In this document: positions 25,648-34,527 of the stretch, piece by piece
Position numbering within the stretch: position 1 is the stretch's first letter
Layout of the letters: every line of letters begins with the position of its first letter
Assembly: GCF_014644295.1 (NCBI RefSeq)
Contig: NZ_BMKK01000005.1
Coordinates: 62,001 to 126,000, forward strand
Source: Emticicia aquatilis
Lineage (GTDB): Bacteria; Bacteroidota; Bacteroidia; Cytophagales; Spirosomataceae
Direction: 5' to 3'
DNA length: 64,000 nucleotides
Translations under genes and position numbers: made by a program
The notes under the pieces: generated by a model
Database searches by the model: none
Seen by the model: only the letters and a program-made list of their open reading frames with translations
Told to the model about the DNA's origin: nothing

Positions 25648-26727
25648 TCAATAGTTAGGTATAGCATTTACAGCTTTCTTTTTCATTTCATCAGCTATCC
25701 TTATATATTTCATTGTGTGCTTTAATGATGTATGCCCCATAAGTTTACTTACAGTAACAATATCACTTCCATAGAAAGCTAATAACGTACCAAATGTGTG
25801 CCTTGCACAATGGAATGTAATATGTTTATCTACCCCTGCTGTCTTTGCCCAGTTTTCAAGGTTTTTAATTGTTGCATTATGGCTTGGTAAATTAAACACG
25901 AAATCATCATCTTTTTTACGTTCAGGTAAAAATTTCTTTGCATTTGCATTCAAAAATAAATTTACTGTTATGTCTGTTTTAGCTTGATTCATTTGTAATG
26001 AGTCACCCTTTATGTATTTCCATTTAAGTGCTTTTATATCAACAAATCGCAAACCTGTATTACAAGCAAATAAGAAAGCATTCTTTACGTTCTCATTACC
26101 ACAATAGCTTACTGTCAATAATTTCAATTCATCAATATTCAAAACCTCCTTTTCTATACTCTTTTCCTGTTTAGTATTTTTTACATCCTCAGTCGGGTTT
26201 TGCTTAAAAATTCGATTTTTACCTTTACTTGAATATGTTATAAATTTTTTAAACCTTGCAAAATATGTGTGAGGGGTTTCACCATTTAATTTTTTGTCAA
26301 GATAGTTTTTGAATTTAATACATAAGTTTTCATCAATTTGATTAATGGAGATAGGTGGAGGTGCAAACTCTTTAAACTGTTGATAAACTGCCACCATTAC
26401 TCTTTTATCCTTCTGTGTATAGTCTTTAAGATAGTTATCAAAATAAGTATAAAAGTCTTGATTTTTAGTTTTCTTTTGTTCAAGTATCTCATCAATCTCA
26501 TTACTAAATAACTGTTTTTCTCGTTCAACTCTAAGAGCTTCCACTTTAATCTTAACTTCCTTATTATGTTGTTTTTCGAGTACCCCTTTAGGTGTAATAA
26601 AAAGAAATTCATCAGTAGCCTCCCACGTTCTCTTATTAAGCTTATATAATAGGTAAAGCCTTTCTCTATTAGTAGAGGTAACTTTACTTACAATTTTAAC
26701 TCGGTATTTAGTAGATTGCGTTTCCAT
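25648..26727 (-). CDS. Tyrosine recombinase / integrase
   Basis: I chose the ATG at 26727 (METQSTKYRV), giving 359 residues; the frame extends to 26796 without a plausible start. An arm-binding N-terminus and SAM-like core-binding domain (YFDNYLKDYTQKDKR onward) precede the catalytic domain. The catalytic residues are Arg in NTGLRFVDI, His/Arg in FHCARHTFGT, His in LMGHTSLKHT and the Tyr nucleophile in MKYIRI. It should recombine the 17-bp tRNA-Leu repeat. It is located about 160 bp inside attR, as usual for site-specific elements. Confidence 0.94.
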   Translation of the reverse strand: METQSTKYRVKIVSKVTSTNRERLYLLYKLNKRTWEATDEFLFITPKGVLEKQHNKEVKIKVEALRVEREKQLFSNEIDEILEQKKTKNQDFYTYFDNYLKDYTQKDKRVMVAVYQQFKEFAPPPISINQIDENLCIKFKNYLDKKLNGETPHTYFARFKKFITYSSKGKNRIFKQNPTEDVKNTKQEKSIEKEVLNIDELKLLTVSYCGNENVKNAFLFACNTGLRFVDIKALKWKYIKGDSLQMNQAKTDITVNLFLNANAKKFLPERKKDDDFVFNLPSHNATIKNLENWAKTAGVDKHITFHCARHTFGTLLAFYGSDIVTVSKLMGHTSLKHTMKYIRIADEMKKKAVNAIPNY

Positions 26728-26781
26728 CTTTGATACTCTATATTTATATTTATTTTGCAGTACTATGTAAAGGTAAAAAAA

Positions 26782-26829
26782 GTGTAGAAAAAACAAAAAT
26801 TCTGCAATAATTGTAGAAAAATTGTAGAA
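26782..26829 (+). repeat. Putative integrase arm-type sites, right end
   Basis: GTGTAGAA at 26782 and TTGTAGAA at 26811 and 26822 (11 bp apart), plus an inverted near copy at 26800-26807. They match the octamer cluster inside attL and lie between the integrase start and the attR core. Confidence 0.6.
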
Positions 26830-26887
26830 ATTTTATAAATACAAATACATAAGTATTTGATTATCAACCATTTAACAACCCATGTTT

Positions 26888-26904
26888 ATTCCCGTCCTCG
26901 GTAC
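26888..26904 (+). other. attR core (17-bp direct repeat)
   Basis: Exact copy of attcccgtcctcggtac from the 3' end of tRNA-Leu, here a displaced fragment with no tRNA attached. The native downstream terminator follows at 26911. Confidence 0.9.
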
Positions 26905-26910
26905 CACCGT

Positions 26911-26940
26911 AAAGCCCTGATTATCAGGGCTTTATTTTTT
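26911..26940 (+). terminator. Intrinsic terminator, probably the original tRNA-Leu terminator
   Basis: AAAGCCCTGA-TTA-TCAGGGCTTT is a 10-bp perfect stem followed by a T-rich run. It lies 6 bp after the displaced tRNA-Leu 3' end, where the terminator of the uninterrupted tRNA operon would be. Confidence 0.85.
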
Positions 26941-27054
26941 TACACCCTTCTTCAACACCGATTCACCTCCAAACTCTTATCTCCTCTACACAATTTCGTA
27001 AAAAACTTTCTCGTTTCTATGCTGAATGTTTTCTGTTCCCAAAATCCACATATC

Positions 27055-27375
27055 ATGGCATTTCAAAATAAATTCAGCAACAATCTCAATGTAGAAACCC
27101 TCAAAGGTGCTACCATTGATTTATTATCATTCATGAGTTCAAATGCCAGCTGGCAAGCAAATATCAAGGAAGCACAGTCAGCAATTGCTAAATTAGAGAC
27201 GGCTCAATCAAACGAGCAAGCTACTATTGCTTTATCAAATCTTAAAAAGTTTGCTAATCAGATAAAGGAAGTACGTGATTGGTCGGCTATCACCGCTAAT
27301 GACCAACTAAAGCCTTTGGTTTTAACTGTACAAAAAGTTTTAAACGCAGTCCAGAAACTTCAAAACATAGCCTAA
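27055..27375 (+). CDS. Small helical protein of unknown function
   Basis: 106 residues from the ATG at 27055 (MAFQNKFSNN). The open frame extends back to 26857 across attR, but that part is not conserved coding sequence. The chain is almost wholly helical (SWQANIKEAQSAIAKLETAQ; QLKPLVLTVQKVLNAVQKLQ), lacks cysteine and signal peptide, and resembles small cytoplasmic helix-bundle proteins. Not recognised. Confidence 0.65.
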   Translation: MAFQNKFSNNLNVETLKGATIDLLSFMSSNASWQANIKEAQSAIAKLETAQSNEQATIALSNLKKFANQIKEVRDWSAITANDQLKPLVLTVQKVLNAVQKLQNIA

Positions 27376-27412
27376 TCAATAATTTGCTCTCAATATCAAC
27401 TGAATATTTCCG

Positions 27413-27420
27413 TACCTTTG
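27413..27420 (+). promoter_or_regulatory. -7 element of the helicase gene
   Basis: TACCTTTG matches TAnnTTTG exactly and ends 4 bp before the ATG at 27425, so transcription should start at or next to the start codon (leaderless mRNA). A convincing -33 TTG at the right spacing is not seen. Confidence 0.5.
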
Positions 27421-27424
27421 CTGT

Positions 27425-29326
27425 ATGGATTATTTCAAAAAACTTCTTGATTTACTAAAAACCGAGCGTGAAGAAGACCACGCACAGTACCGTAAACTCA
27501 CTGAACAATCTTCCGTTGCCGAGCGTCGAGCCAATGGCCTTACTTGGTATCCGATTGCCATCAGAGGCTCAGAAATGAGTCGTGGCGATTATTTGACGGT
27601 TGAGGTAGAACGCACTACTCACCATGAGCTTTCGCACCAATTACGTGCTGGAATGCCCGCTGTGTTTTTTGGTAATCATGACCCACAAAAAGACCGTGTG
27701 GAAGGCACAATTTCGCACCTCAATGCCAATCGTTTAAAAATCACGCTCCGCACCGACGAACTTCCTGACTTTGCTCGTGATGGCAAACTCGGAATCGACT
27801 TACTTTTCGATGACAACAGCTACGACGAGATGCAAGCAGCTCTCAAATCGGCGAACGAAATACTTGAAAAACCAGAAGGCAGCTTAGTGAAGATTCTGAC
27901 GGGTGAGAAAACGCCAACTTTCCGAACCGATTTGCACCCAATTTCGATTCCGAAACTCAATGAGTCTCAAAATAATACTTTAAATAAAATACTATCAGCC
28001 AATGAGTTAGCGATTGTTCACGGTCCGCCTGGTACAGGAAAAACCACCACTTTGGTACAAGCAATCAAGGCACTCAGCAAACAAGAAAATAAGGCCCCGA
28101 TTTTGGTGGTAGCCCCAAGCAATACGGCCGTTGATTTATTGAGCGAAAAACTTTCGGAGGAAGGACTAAACGTCTTGCGTATCGGTAATCCTGCCCGTGT
28201 AAGCGAGCGTCTGGTGGCGTTGACATTAGACCATAAAATGACCGACCATCCGATGATGAAAAATGCAAAAACGCTAAAAAAACAAGCAAATGAGTACCGA
28301 AATATGGCTCATAAATACAAACGAAGCTTTGGTAAGTCGGAGCGTGACCAACGAAAAGCTTTGTTTGATGAAGCCCACAAAATAATGAAAGAAGTAGGCA
28401 ATACTGAGCAGTATATCATTGACGATTTAGTGGCAAAAGCTCAGGTAATAACGGCCACTTTGGTAGGGGCAAATCATTACACGATTCGTAATGTAAAATT
28501 TCAAACAACAATTATTGATGAAGCTGGCCAAGCCTTAGAGCCTGCGTGTTGGATTCCGATTCTGAAAGCACAAAAAATAATTCTTGCGGGCGACCATTGC
28601 CAATTATCACCAACAATTAAATCAAACGAGGCTGCAAAGGCTGGTTTAAGTACGACTTTGCTCGAAAAATGTGTAGCACTTCACCCCGAAGCGGTTACTC
28701 TTTTGGAAGAACAATACCGCATGAATGAGCAAATTATGGCACATTCATCTAAGATTTTTTATCAGAATAAATTAAAAGCACATGATTCGGTAGCCAAACG
28801 TTTACTTTTTGCTGATGATTCACCACTTGCCTTTATCGACACCGCAGGTTGTAGTTTCGATGAAAAATTGGATGGAACAAGTTCAACCAACCCCGATGAA
28901 GCGGCCTTTTTAGTAAAGCATCTGAATATTTTTGTAGAAGAATTGAAGAAAAAAATCAGCACGAATCAATTCCCAAGTATCGCCATTATTTCGCCTTATA
29001 AACAACAGATTTCGATTCTGAAAGAACAAGTCGAACACACACCCGAACTACAAGACATTTTGCCACATATTTCGGTCAATACGATTGATAGTTTTCAAGG
29101 CCAAGAACGAGACATTGTTTACATCAGTCTCACCCGTAGTAATGCTGAGGGTGCAATTGGTTTCTTGTCAGATATTCGCCGTATGAATGTGGCCATGACT
29201 CGTGCCAGAAAAAAACTCGTAGTCATCGGCGACAGTGCCACACTGGCAAGTTCTGATTTTTATGAGGAATTTATCAATTATACCCAAGAAATCGGAGCTT
29301 ATCAAAGTGCTTGGGAGTGGATGTAA
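27425..29326 (+). CDS. Superfamily 1B helicase (UPF1/SMUBP-2-like)
   Basis: A 633-residue ATP-dependent 5'-3' helicase-like protein, probably acting on RNA or DNA. An N-terminal beta-barrel region (30-150) precedes motif I VHGPPGTGKTTT near residue 198, motif II IIDEAGQALEP near 363, motif III LAGDHCQLSPT, then EEQYRMNEQIM, motif V NTIDSFQGQERD and motif VI NVAMTRARKKLVV. This is the order of the IGHMBP2/UPF1 group. It is outside the island and monocistronic. Confidence 0.92.
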   Translation: MDYFKKLLDLLKTEREEDHAQYRKLTEQSSVAERRANGLTWYPIAIRGSEMSRGDYLTVEVERTTHHELSHQLRAGMPAVFFGNHDPQKDRVEGTISHLNANRLKITLRTDELPDFARDGKLGIDLLFDDNSYDEMQAALKSANEILEKPEGSLVKILTGEKTPTFRTDLHPISIPKLNESQNNTLNKILSANELAIVHGPPGTGKTTTLVQAIKALSKQENKAPILVVAPSNTAVDLLSEKLSEEGLNVLRIGNPARVSERLVALTLDHKMTDHPMMKNAKTLKKQANEYRNMAHKYKRSFGKSERDQRKALFDEAHKIMKEVGNTEQYIIDDLVAKAQVITATLVGANHYTIRNVKFQTTIIDEAGQALEPACWIPILKAQKIILAGDHCQLSPTIKSNEAAKAGLSTTLLEKCVALHPEAVTLLEEQYRMNEQIMAHSSKIFYQNKLKAHDSVAKRLLFADDSPLAFIDTAGCSFDEKLDGTSSTNPDEAAFLVKHLNIFVEELKKKISTNQFPSIAIISPYKQQISILKEQVEHTPELQDILPHISVNTIDSFQGQERDIVYISLTRSNAEGAIGFLSDIRRMNVAMTRARKKLVVIGDSATLASSDFYEEFINYTQEIGAYQSAWEWM

Positions 29327-29328
29327 TG

Positions 29329-29383
29329 AAAAACGGTGCCTTCGACAACTTCGGCTGTCCGACACGCTCAGGCACCGTTTTTT
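29329..29383. terminator. Nested-hairpin bidirectional terminator, copy 1
   Basis: The outer stem AACGGTGCC / GGCACCGTT encloses an inner hairpin GACAAC-TTCG-GCTGTC and an 11-nt asymmetric segment; A and T tracts flank it. It lies between convergent genes. A near-identical copy occurs at 30106-30164, with a compensatory base-pair change in the outer stem. Confidence 0.8.
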
Positions 29384-29387
29384 AAAT

Positions 29388-30047
29388 TTATTTTAGCAAA
29401 CTCTGTAAAACCTCAAAGTTTAATTTCTCATCAAAAATAGCTCTAATAGGAATTTCAAAGCCTTCAATAACCTTACTTTTTATTGTTCCGTTGCTTGATT
29501 TAAGATTCAATTCGTAGCGTTTTTCTTGTAGCAAATATTGCTCAACTACTTCATTATCAGGGTCTATCATCCAATATTCGGCTACTTTGTGGGTTTCGTA
29601 ATCATCAAACTTTACGCCTCTATCATTCTTAGCAGTGCTTTTTGAAAGAATCTCTACTATAAAATCAGGTACTGGAAAAAGCGTTTGAACTTCTTTAAAA
29701 TCTTTAGCTTTTTCATTTCCGAAAAATACAATATTAGGTTCGTAGTCATTCCGACTAAAAACTGTCATTATTTTCTCGAAGCCAACGAAACCAAGGCTGT
29801 GCTTATAACAGTATATATTCAATAGCTGGTATAACAAGCCAGTAGCTGTATTGTGCCTTTTCATTACAGGAGAATGCACAATCATTTCGCCATTAATGAA
29901 CTCGGCTTTTACAGATTCATCTATATCATTGTAGAATTTTTCTCTACGCTGCCTTTCTTCATTCAGTCGAGTATTTACCTCCTGCATCAATATCGCTGCA
30001 TCGGGTAAATCAAGAATTTGTTCTAATAGGTTTTCGTGAAACATCAA
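29388..30047 (-). CDS. Uma2 family endonuclease-like protein (DUF820)
   Basis: 219 residues with the PD-(D/E)xK-type Uma2 core: VPDFIVEILSKSTAKNDRGV, then KFDDYETHKVAEYWMIDP, then EVVEQYLL. The conserved Asp of PDF, Glu of EIL and Lys residues fit the family active site. Uma2 proteins are abundant in some cyanobacteria and Bacteroidetes and their substrate is unknown. The gene is flanked on both sides by the paired nested-hairpin terminators. Confidence 0.88.
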   Translation of the reverse strand: MMFHENLLEQILDLPDAAILMQEVNTRLNEERQRREKFYNDIDESVKAEFINGEMIVHSPVMKRHNTATGLLYQLLNIYCYKHSLGFVGFEKIMTVFSRNDYEPNIVFFGNEKAKDFKEVQTLFPVPDFIVEILSKSTAKNDRGVKFDDYETHKVAEYWMIDPDNEVVEQYLLQEKRYELNLKSSNGTIKSKVIEGFEIPIRAIFDEKLNFEVLQSLLK

Positions 30048-30105
30048 TCAATCGTTTTACTTTACTAAGTTAAAGCAAAAATTATTCATTGTCAATTCCT
30101 TACGT

Positions 30106-30164
30106 AAAAAACGGTGTCTTCGACAGCTTCGGCTGTCCGATACGCTCAGACACCGTTTTTTTTT
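30106..30164. terminator. Nested-hairpin terminator, copy 2
   Basis: AACGGTGTC / GACACCGTT is the outer stem and GACAGC-TTCG-GCTGTC the perfect inner hairpin with a UUCG tetraloop. On the plus strand it ends in nine T; on the minus strand it directly follows the stop codon of the fatty acid hydroxylase gene. Confidence 0.8.
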
Positions 30165-30990
30165 ACTCCCCTACTGGCTTCCGATACGCCTCAAAAGGAA
30201 TTTTTAGTAAGCTGCCCAAACGTGAATTTTCTTCGGGTTTCATGTGAGTATCAATGCCATAAATAATTTTATCACGGTCGAGTGTCATGTATGTACCGAA
30301 AAGCCTGTCCCAAATAGAAAAGATATTTCCATAATTCGAGTCGGTATAAGGCAACACATAATGATGATGCACTTTGTGCATATCGGGCGAAACGATTACC
30401 CAACTAATAGCATTATCAAGCCATTTTGGAATCACAATATTGGCGTGATTAAACTGCGAAAGTAGCACCGAAATTGCTTGATACATAAATACCATCCACA
30501 TCGGAGCTCCCGCAATCACGATTCCTGCCGTAGTGAAAATAAAACGAAATACGCTCTCACCAGGGTGATGACGGTTAGCCGAGGTAGTATCAACATTAGT
30601 ATCTGAATGGTGAATCAAGTGAAATTTCCACATCCATTTTACCTTATGTTCTGTCCAATGCACAAACCATGCCCCTATCAAATCGAGCAAAAGCAAACCA
30701 ATAATCGTATAAGCCCAAAGCGGCATTTCGGGTAACCACTGTAAAATTCCGAAATTATTATTTACTGCCCATTCGGCCGATTTTAGCAATATAAATGCCA
30801 AAGCAAAGTTAATAACGATTGTTGTCAGCGTAAAGAAAATATTGACTCCTGCGTGCTTGATTTTATTGTATTTGAACTGAAAAAGTGGCACTGCATATTC
30901 TGCCATCCAGAAGAAAGCAATGCCACCAATTAGAATCGCACTTCGGTGCGACGACGGAATTGTGGCGAAATATTCTACTATTTGTTCCAT
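30163..30990 (-). CDS. Fatty acid hydroxylase / sterol desaturase family membrane protein
   Basis: 275 residues from the ATG at 30990 (MEQIVEYFATIP); 20 more open codons upstream look untranslated. Several transmembrane helices surround the di-iron histidine boxes HWTEHKVKWMWKFHLIHHSD (HxxxH and HxxHH) and HKVHHHYVLPYTDSNYGN. Such enzymes hydroxylate or desaturate lipid substrates with O2 and act in the inner membrane. The substrate is unknown. Confidence 0.9.
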   Translation of the reverse strand: MEQIVEYFATIPSSHRSAILIGGIAFFWMAEYAVPLFQFKYNKIKHAGVNIFFTLTTIVINFALAFILLKSAEWAVNNNFGILQWLPEMPLWAYTIIGLLLLDLIGAWFVHWTEHKVKWMWKFHLIHHSDTNVDTTSANRHHPGESVFRFIFTTAGIVIAGAPMWMVFMYQAISVLLSQFNHANIVIPKWLDNAISWVIVSPDMHKVHHHYVLPYTDSNYGNIFSIWDRLFGTYMTLDRDKIIYGIDTHMKPEENSRLGSLLKIPFEAYRKPVGE

Positions 30991-31062
30991 AATGATTATA
31001 AGGGTTTTAGTTTGTAACCCTAAAAATAGTACAAATGTTTCAAACCACAATGCAATCTAATC

Positions 31063-33867
31063 TTATTGCTTTACTATTTTAAATACACTCACACGGCGTT
31101 GTTTATCTGCTATTTTCAAGAAATAAACACCTGCCGAACGCTTCGATAAATCACTATTAAGCTGTTGTTTGATGCTATCCCAAGTGCCATTGCCTTTAAA
31201 AATCATAAACCCTTGTGAATTAGAAAGACTTACATCTAACAACTGCTTGCTTAGCGTTTCGTCTAAGTCAAGGTCAATCACATCAGCGGTTGGATTCGGA
31301 AAAACTCTTGCATTAATCCCCAGTGCAGGTTCGGTAGCAGTTGGTGGTGCTATAAATTGAAAACGTGCAAAAACTGGCAAGTGGTCAGAAGTAGTCGATG
31401 TATAGTTTTTCAAGAACGTGAAAGGCAATGCCACACCTACTGAGCTACTCAAATAACTGGTTTTCAGTTCATTAGAAATCAAAATATGGTCAATCACATT
31501 TTCTTGAGAAACATACGAACGATAACCATCATCACTCAAAGCCTTGGTTAGTGCTTGCCAACGCTCCGCATCATCGATGTATTTTTTATAGCTTGATTCT
31601 TTAGTAGAACTAATCACCGAAACAGTTTCGTCAACATCATCGTTAAAATCACCAGCTATGATAATATTCTCTTTTGGAAACTGAGCATCAAGACTATCTT
31701 TCAGTACCTCAACATCATATTTTCTTTGGCGATACTGCAATTCACGGTCGGCTTCCGTGCCAGTAGTCCCGCCTGTGTTTGCTCGGGCGTGAATACCCAC
31801 GATGTGCAAGCGTTGTTTTACCCCATCAACCGTCACATCGGCAACCATCAAAAATGGCAAACGGCCACTCGCCCAAAAACGAGCAGGGTCTGATGGATAG
31901 TTAGGTAAATTTGTGGCCCCTGTCAATAAAGGTCTCGTAGAAACACTTTTTACAATATCTGTTCTGTAAATAAAACATACTCTCTGAGCATCATCGGCCA
32001 CACCTCCCGCCGAAATAGCCGATGAGCAAACTCCTTCGTAACCCTTCATTTTGGCAACTAAATTCTTGAATGCAGTTGGGTTCGATACTTCCTCCAAAAA
32101 ATACAAATCAGATTTAAGTGAATCTAATACTTGTAGCACATTCGCTTGCTGCAAAGCCTCATCCGAAGGGCCATTGGCTGTATTTCCATACCAGTTGATA
32201 TTCCATGCAGCTACATCAAAGGTTCTATCGACCGAAATACTTAAAACTGCTCCTTGCGGTTTTCCTGTACCTGGAATATCTGCTTGCGAACGAGGGTAAA
32301 TTTGATAGCCATCATTGAAACGCCCAACCACGCCCGAAATCGTAAAAGTTGCTTGTGGTTTTGTACGGCCATCAATGTCAGTTCCTTCCCAAACCCTCAC
32401 GGTAGCATTAGCAGTTCCTTCGGCAATCGTATAATTTGTATTGGGTAGGAAAACGAATTTCTTATCCGCAAAACTTACATCCTTCACCAAAATCAAATTA
32501 CCTTCATTAGCAGCCAATTGGCCGGTTGTAATAGTTTTTGGTGTTAAAACCTTACTCGTTGTTCCGATTTTTGTAAACTCCGAACTTTGTAAATAAAGCT
32601 GCTTACTAATATTTGATAATTTCCCGAAAACTTGCACCGAGTCTCCAACAGCGATTGTAGCCGAAACTCCTCCAATCGGAATACCTCCCGTAGCATCTTG
32701 GATATAAACCAAATTATTAATTTCGCCCGCCGAAGTCACTCGTCCAGCAATTTTTACAGATGTTTGCTCGGCCAAAGTTTTTACTTTACTGATTGCCTGA
32801 ATCTCATTAGCGGGCGGATTCACAATTAACTCTATTGCCACCGCAGGGTTACTTTGAAGCACCTTTTGGTCTAATCTAAATACCAAGTTTGTAGTAATAC
32901 TGCTCGCTTGGGTCTTTGCGATACGCAAATAAACTTTTCCATTATCAACTACTCCACTTTTATCGATTGTGTAAGCTATCAAACCAGTTGTTGATGTCGA
33001 GAAATCCTTCTTTGTTGAAAATTCCAAGCCATTACCCACAACCTCGAAAAGATTTCCAGTTAAATTACTGCCCGAAAACACCAACGAATCAACCACAGTT
33101 GCACTCGTAATTTGCTTCGGGGCTTTGATAATCGTAATACTCGGACTATCATTTTTAACAAACAATTCCTCCCACTTAGTAGCCACCAGAATACCATCAA
33201 TTTTCACGGTTGGAGCATTTGCGGCCGTTCCCTGACGCAAAGCAATCGTACCAATATCGCTATCAGTATCGCTTTCAGCGGCTGGCGTTATCGAAATTGG
33301 CGTTGCTGGTTCTTTTTCGGTAATTGTTGGGTTTACATACAAAACAACCTCATCATCAGTCGAACTTCCACTTTTGAGTGTATATTTTAGTACAAAAAGA
33401 TATGTCTTATTCAATTCATAGACCGTAGTAGCATAATTTGGGGTATTACCCGCCTTCGTAACTCCTACCTGAAAGCCTGTTCCGCTTTTTTTAGCAAATA
33501 CTTTTCCTCTAAAAATTGTACTCAGCGTTGTAGGCCCAAGGTGCAAAAAATAATCACCGGCATCTTGTACGGCCGAAAAATTTGCTAAGAATGCCACATA
33601 AACATTACCATCTTTTACAGCAGGAAAATTTCGGTTGATGTCTTCGCCCGAAGTTGTCAAACTGGCCGCTCCGCCAGTAGTTGTCAACCCCGAATAAGCC
33701 AAACCATCTACCACTTTTATGGCATTTGTACCTGCTCCACTGTGAGCAACCCAACCATTGGCGGTTAATGATGCACCTGTACTATATTTGAAGTCTTCGT
33801 TAAATAATTGTGCTAATAATGTCGTTGAAATAAAGGCCAGCGAAACCGTAAGTAGAGTTTTTAGCAT
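31063..33867 (-). CDS. Secreted endonuclease/exonuclease/phosphatase protein with T9SS sorting domain
   Basis: 934 residues. Signal peptide (LLTVSLAFISTTLLAQ), an N-terminal beta-rich jelly-roll-like part, a DUF5689/OB-like segment (VKIAGRVTSAGEINNLVYIQ near 370), then an EEP nuclease domain from about 550: FDVAAWNINWYG, LYFLEEVSN, IIIAGDFNDDV and STTSDHLPVFARF carry the catalytic Asn, Glu, Asp and His. The last 85 residues (VFPNPTADVIDLDL to the basic end) are a type A type IX secretion sorting domain. Likely an extracellular nuclease for nutrient DNA. Confidence 0.9.
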   Translation of the reverse strand: MLKTLLTVSLAFISTTLLAQLFNEDFKYSTGASLTANGWVAHSGAGTNAIKVVDGLAYSGLTTTGGAASLTTSGEDINRNFPAVKDGNVYVAFLANFSAVQDAGDYFLHLGPTTLSTIFRGKVFAKKSGTGFQVGVTKAGNTPNYATTVYELNKTYLFVLKYTLKSGSSTDDEVVLYVNPTITEKEPATPISITPAAESDTDSDIGTIALRQGTAANAPTVKIDGILVATKWEELFVKNDSPSITIIKAPKQITSATVVDSLVFSGSNLTGNLFEVVGNGLEFSTKKDFSTSTTGLIAYTIDKSGVVDNGKVYLRIAKTQASSITTNLVFRLDQKVLQSNPAVAIELIVNPPANEIQAISKVKTLAEQTSVKIAGRVTSAGEINNLVYIQDATGGIPIGGVSATIAVGDSVQVFGKLSNISKQLYLQSSEFTKIGTTSKVLTPKTITTGQLAANEGNLILVKDVSFADKKFVFLPNTNYTIAEGTANATVRVWEGTDIDGRTKPQATFTISGVVGRFNDGYQIYPRSQADIPGTGKPQGAVLSISVDRTFDVAAWNINWYGNTANGPSDEALQQANVLQVLDSLKSDLYFLEEVSNPTAFKNLVAKMKGYEGVCSSAISAGGVADDAQRVCFIYRTDIVKSVSTRPLLTGATNLPNYPSDPARFWASGRLPFLMVADVTVDGVKQRLHIVGIHARANTGGTTGTEADRELQYRQRKYDVEVLKDSLDAQFPKENIIIAGDFNDDVDETVSVISSTKESSYKKYIDDAERWQALTKALSDDGYRSYVSQENVIDHILISNELKTSYLSSSVGVALPFTFLKNYTSTTSDHLPVFARFQFIAPPTATEPALGINARVFPNPTADVIDLDLDETLSKQLLDVSLSNSQGFMIFKGNGTWDSIKQQLNSDLSKRSAGVYFLKIADKQRRVSVFKIVKQ

Positions 33868-34006
33868 AGTTTTTGAAGTTTTTATTTCAAATATCGGTTT
33901 TTATAATTTATTTATTCCATAAACCCAACAAGAAGAATATTTTTTCAGACATTTATCTGATTTTAATTATATTTTTTCTTTTCTTTGTACTACAAAATAA
34001 TGCTGC

Positions 34007-34525
34007 ATGAAAAAGTGTGTTTTCCTTGACCGAGACGGAGTACTAAACGAAGAACAACACGACTACGTAAGTCGAAAAGAAGATTTTGTGATTAGAGATG
34101 GTGTAGCCGAAGGGCTTTCGTTGCTCAAAAAAGCGGGCTATATGCTCATTGTTGTGACCAATCAGGCGGGTATTGCCAAAGGGCTTTATACCGAAAACCT
34201 CGTGAGAGATTTTCACGAAATACTGCAATCGGCATGTGGAGGAATTATCGACGACCTCTATTTCTCGAAGCATCACCCAAGTTATACTTCAAACTCACTT
34301 CTACGTAAGCCCGATTCGTTGATGATTGAAAAAGCAATAGCAAAATACCAAATTGACTCAACGCAATCGTTTATGATTGGTGATGCCGAACGTGATGTAA
34401 AAGCAGGAAAAAAAGCAGGTGTGAAAACAATCCACATCACTGGTGGAAAAGAAACAACAGACTTAGCTGACTGGCAATTTGGCAGCCTGCTCGAAGCATC
34501 TCGATTTATTACTCAAATTGTATAA
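34007..34525 (+). CDS. HAD-IIIA family phosphatase (GmhB-like)
   Basis: 172 residues with the HAD nucleophile motif CVFLDRDGVLNEE (Asp8, Asp10), motif II LIVVTNQAGIAKG, and motif III/IV MIGDAERDVKAGKKAGVKTI. It matches histidinol-phosphatase/D,D-heptose 1,7-bisphosphate phosphatases in pattern; the zinc-loop cysteines of GmhB are missing (KHHPSYTSNSLLRKP instead), so substrate is uncertain. It stands alone, with a small lipoprotein gene convergent to it. Confidence 0.85.
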   Translation: MKKCVFLDRDGVLNEEQHDYVSRKEDFVIRDGVAEGLSLLKKAGYMLIVVTNQAGIAKGLYTENLVRDFHEILQSACGGIIDDLYFSKHHPSYTSNSLLRKPDSLMIEKAIAKYQIDSTQSFMIGDAERDVKAGKKAGVKTIHITGGKETTDLADWQFGSLLEASRFITQIV

Positions 34526-34527
34526 AA

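Larger units (their letters stand above)
10081..26904. mobile_element. Integrated genomic island in tRNA-Leu
   Basis: A segment of about 16.8 kb lies between two exact 17-bp copies of the tRNA-Leu 3' end. A tyrosine recombinase gene lies just inside the right copy, and matching TTGTAGAA repeats lie inside both ends. The interior is clearly more AT-rich than the flanks and has accessory content: a restriction-like operon, toxin-antitoxin pair, replication-initiator-like and excisionase-like genes, and many short hypotheticals. No relaxase, coupling protein, type IV secretion or phage structural gene is recognisable, so the island is either mobilised by a helper or is a decayed or satellite-like element. 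Confidence 0.9.

Noticed and set aside
26857-27054. N-terminal extension of the 106-residue helical protein
   Set aside because: It crosses the attR site, so that part of the frame exists only by chance at the island junction.
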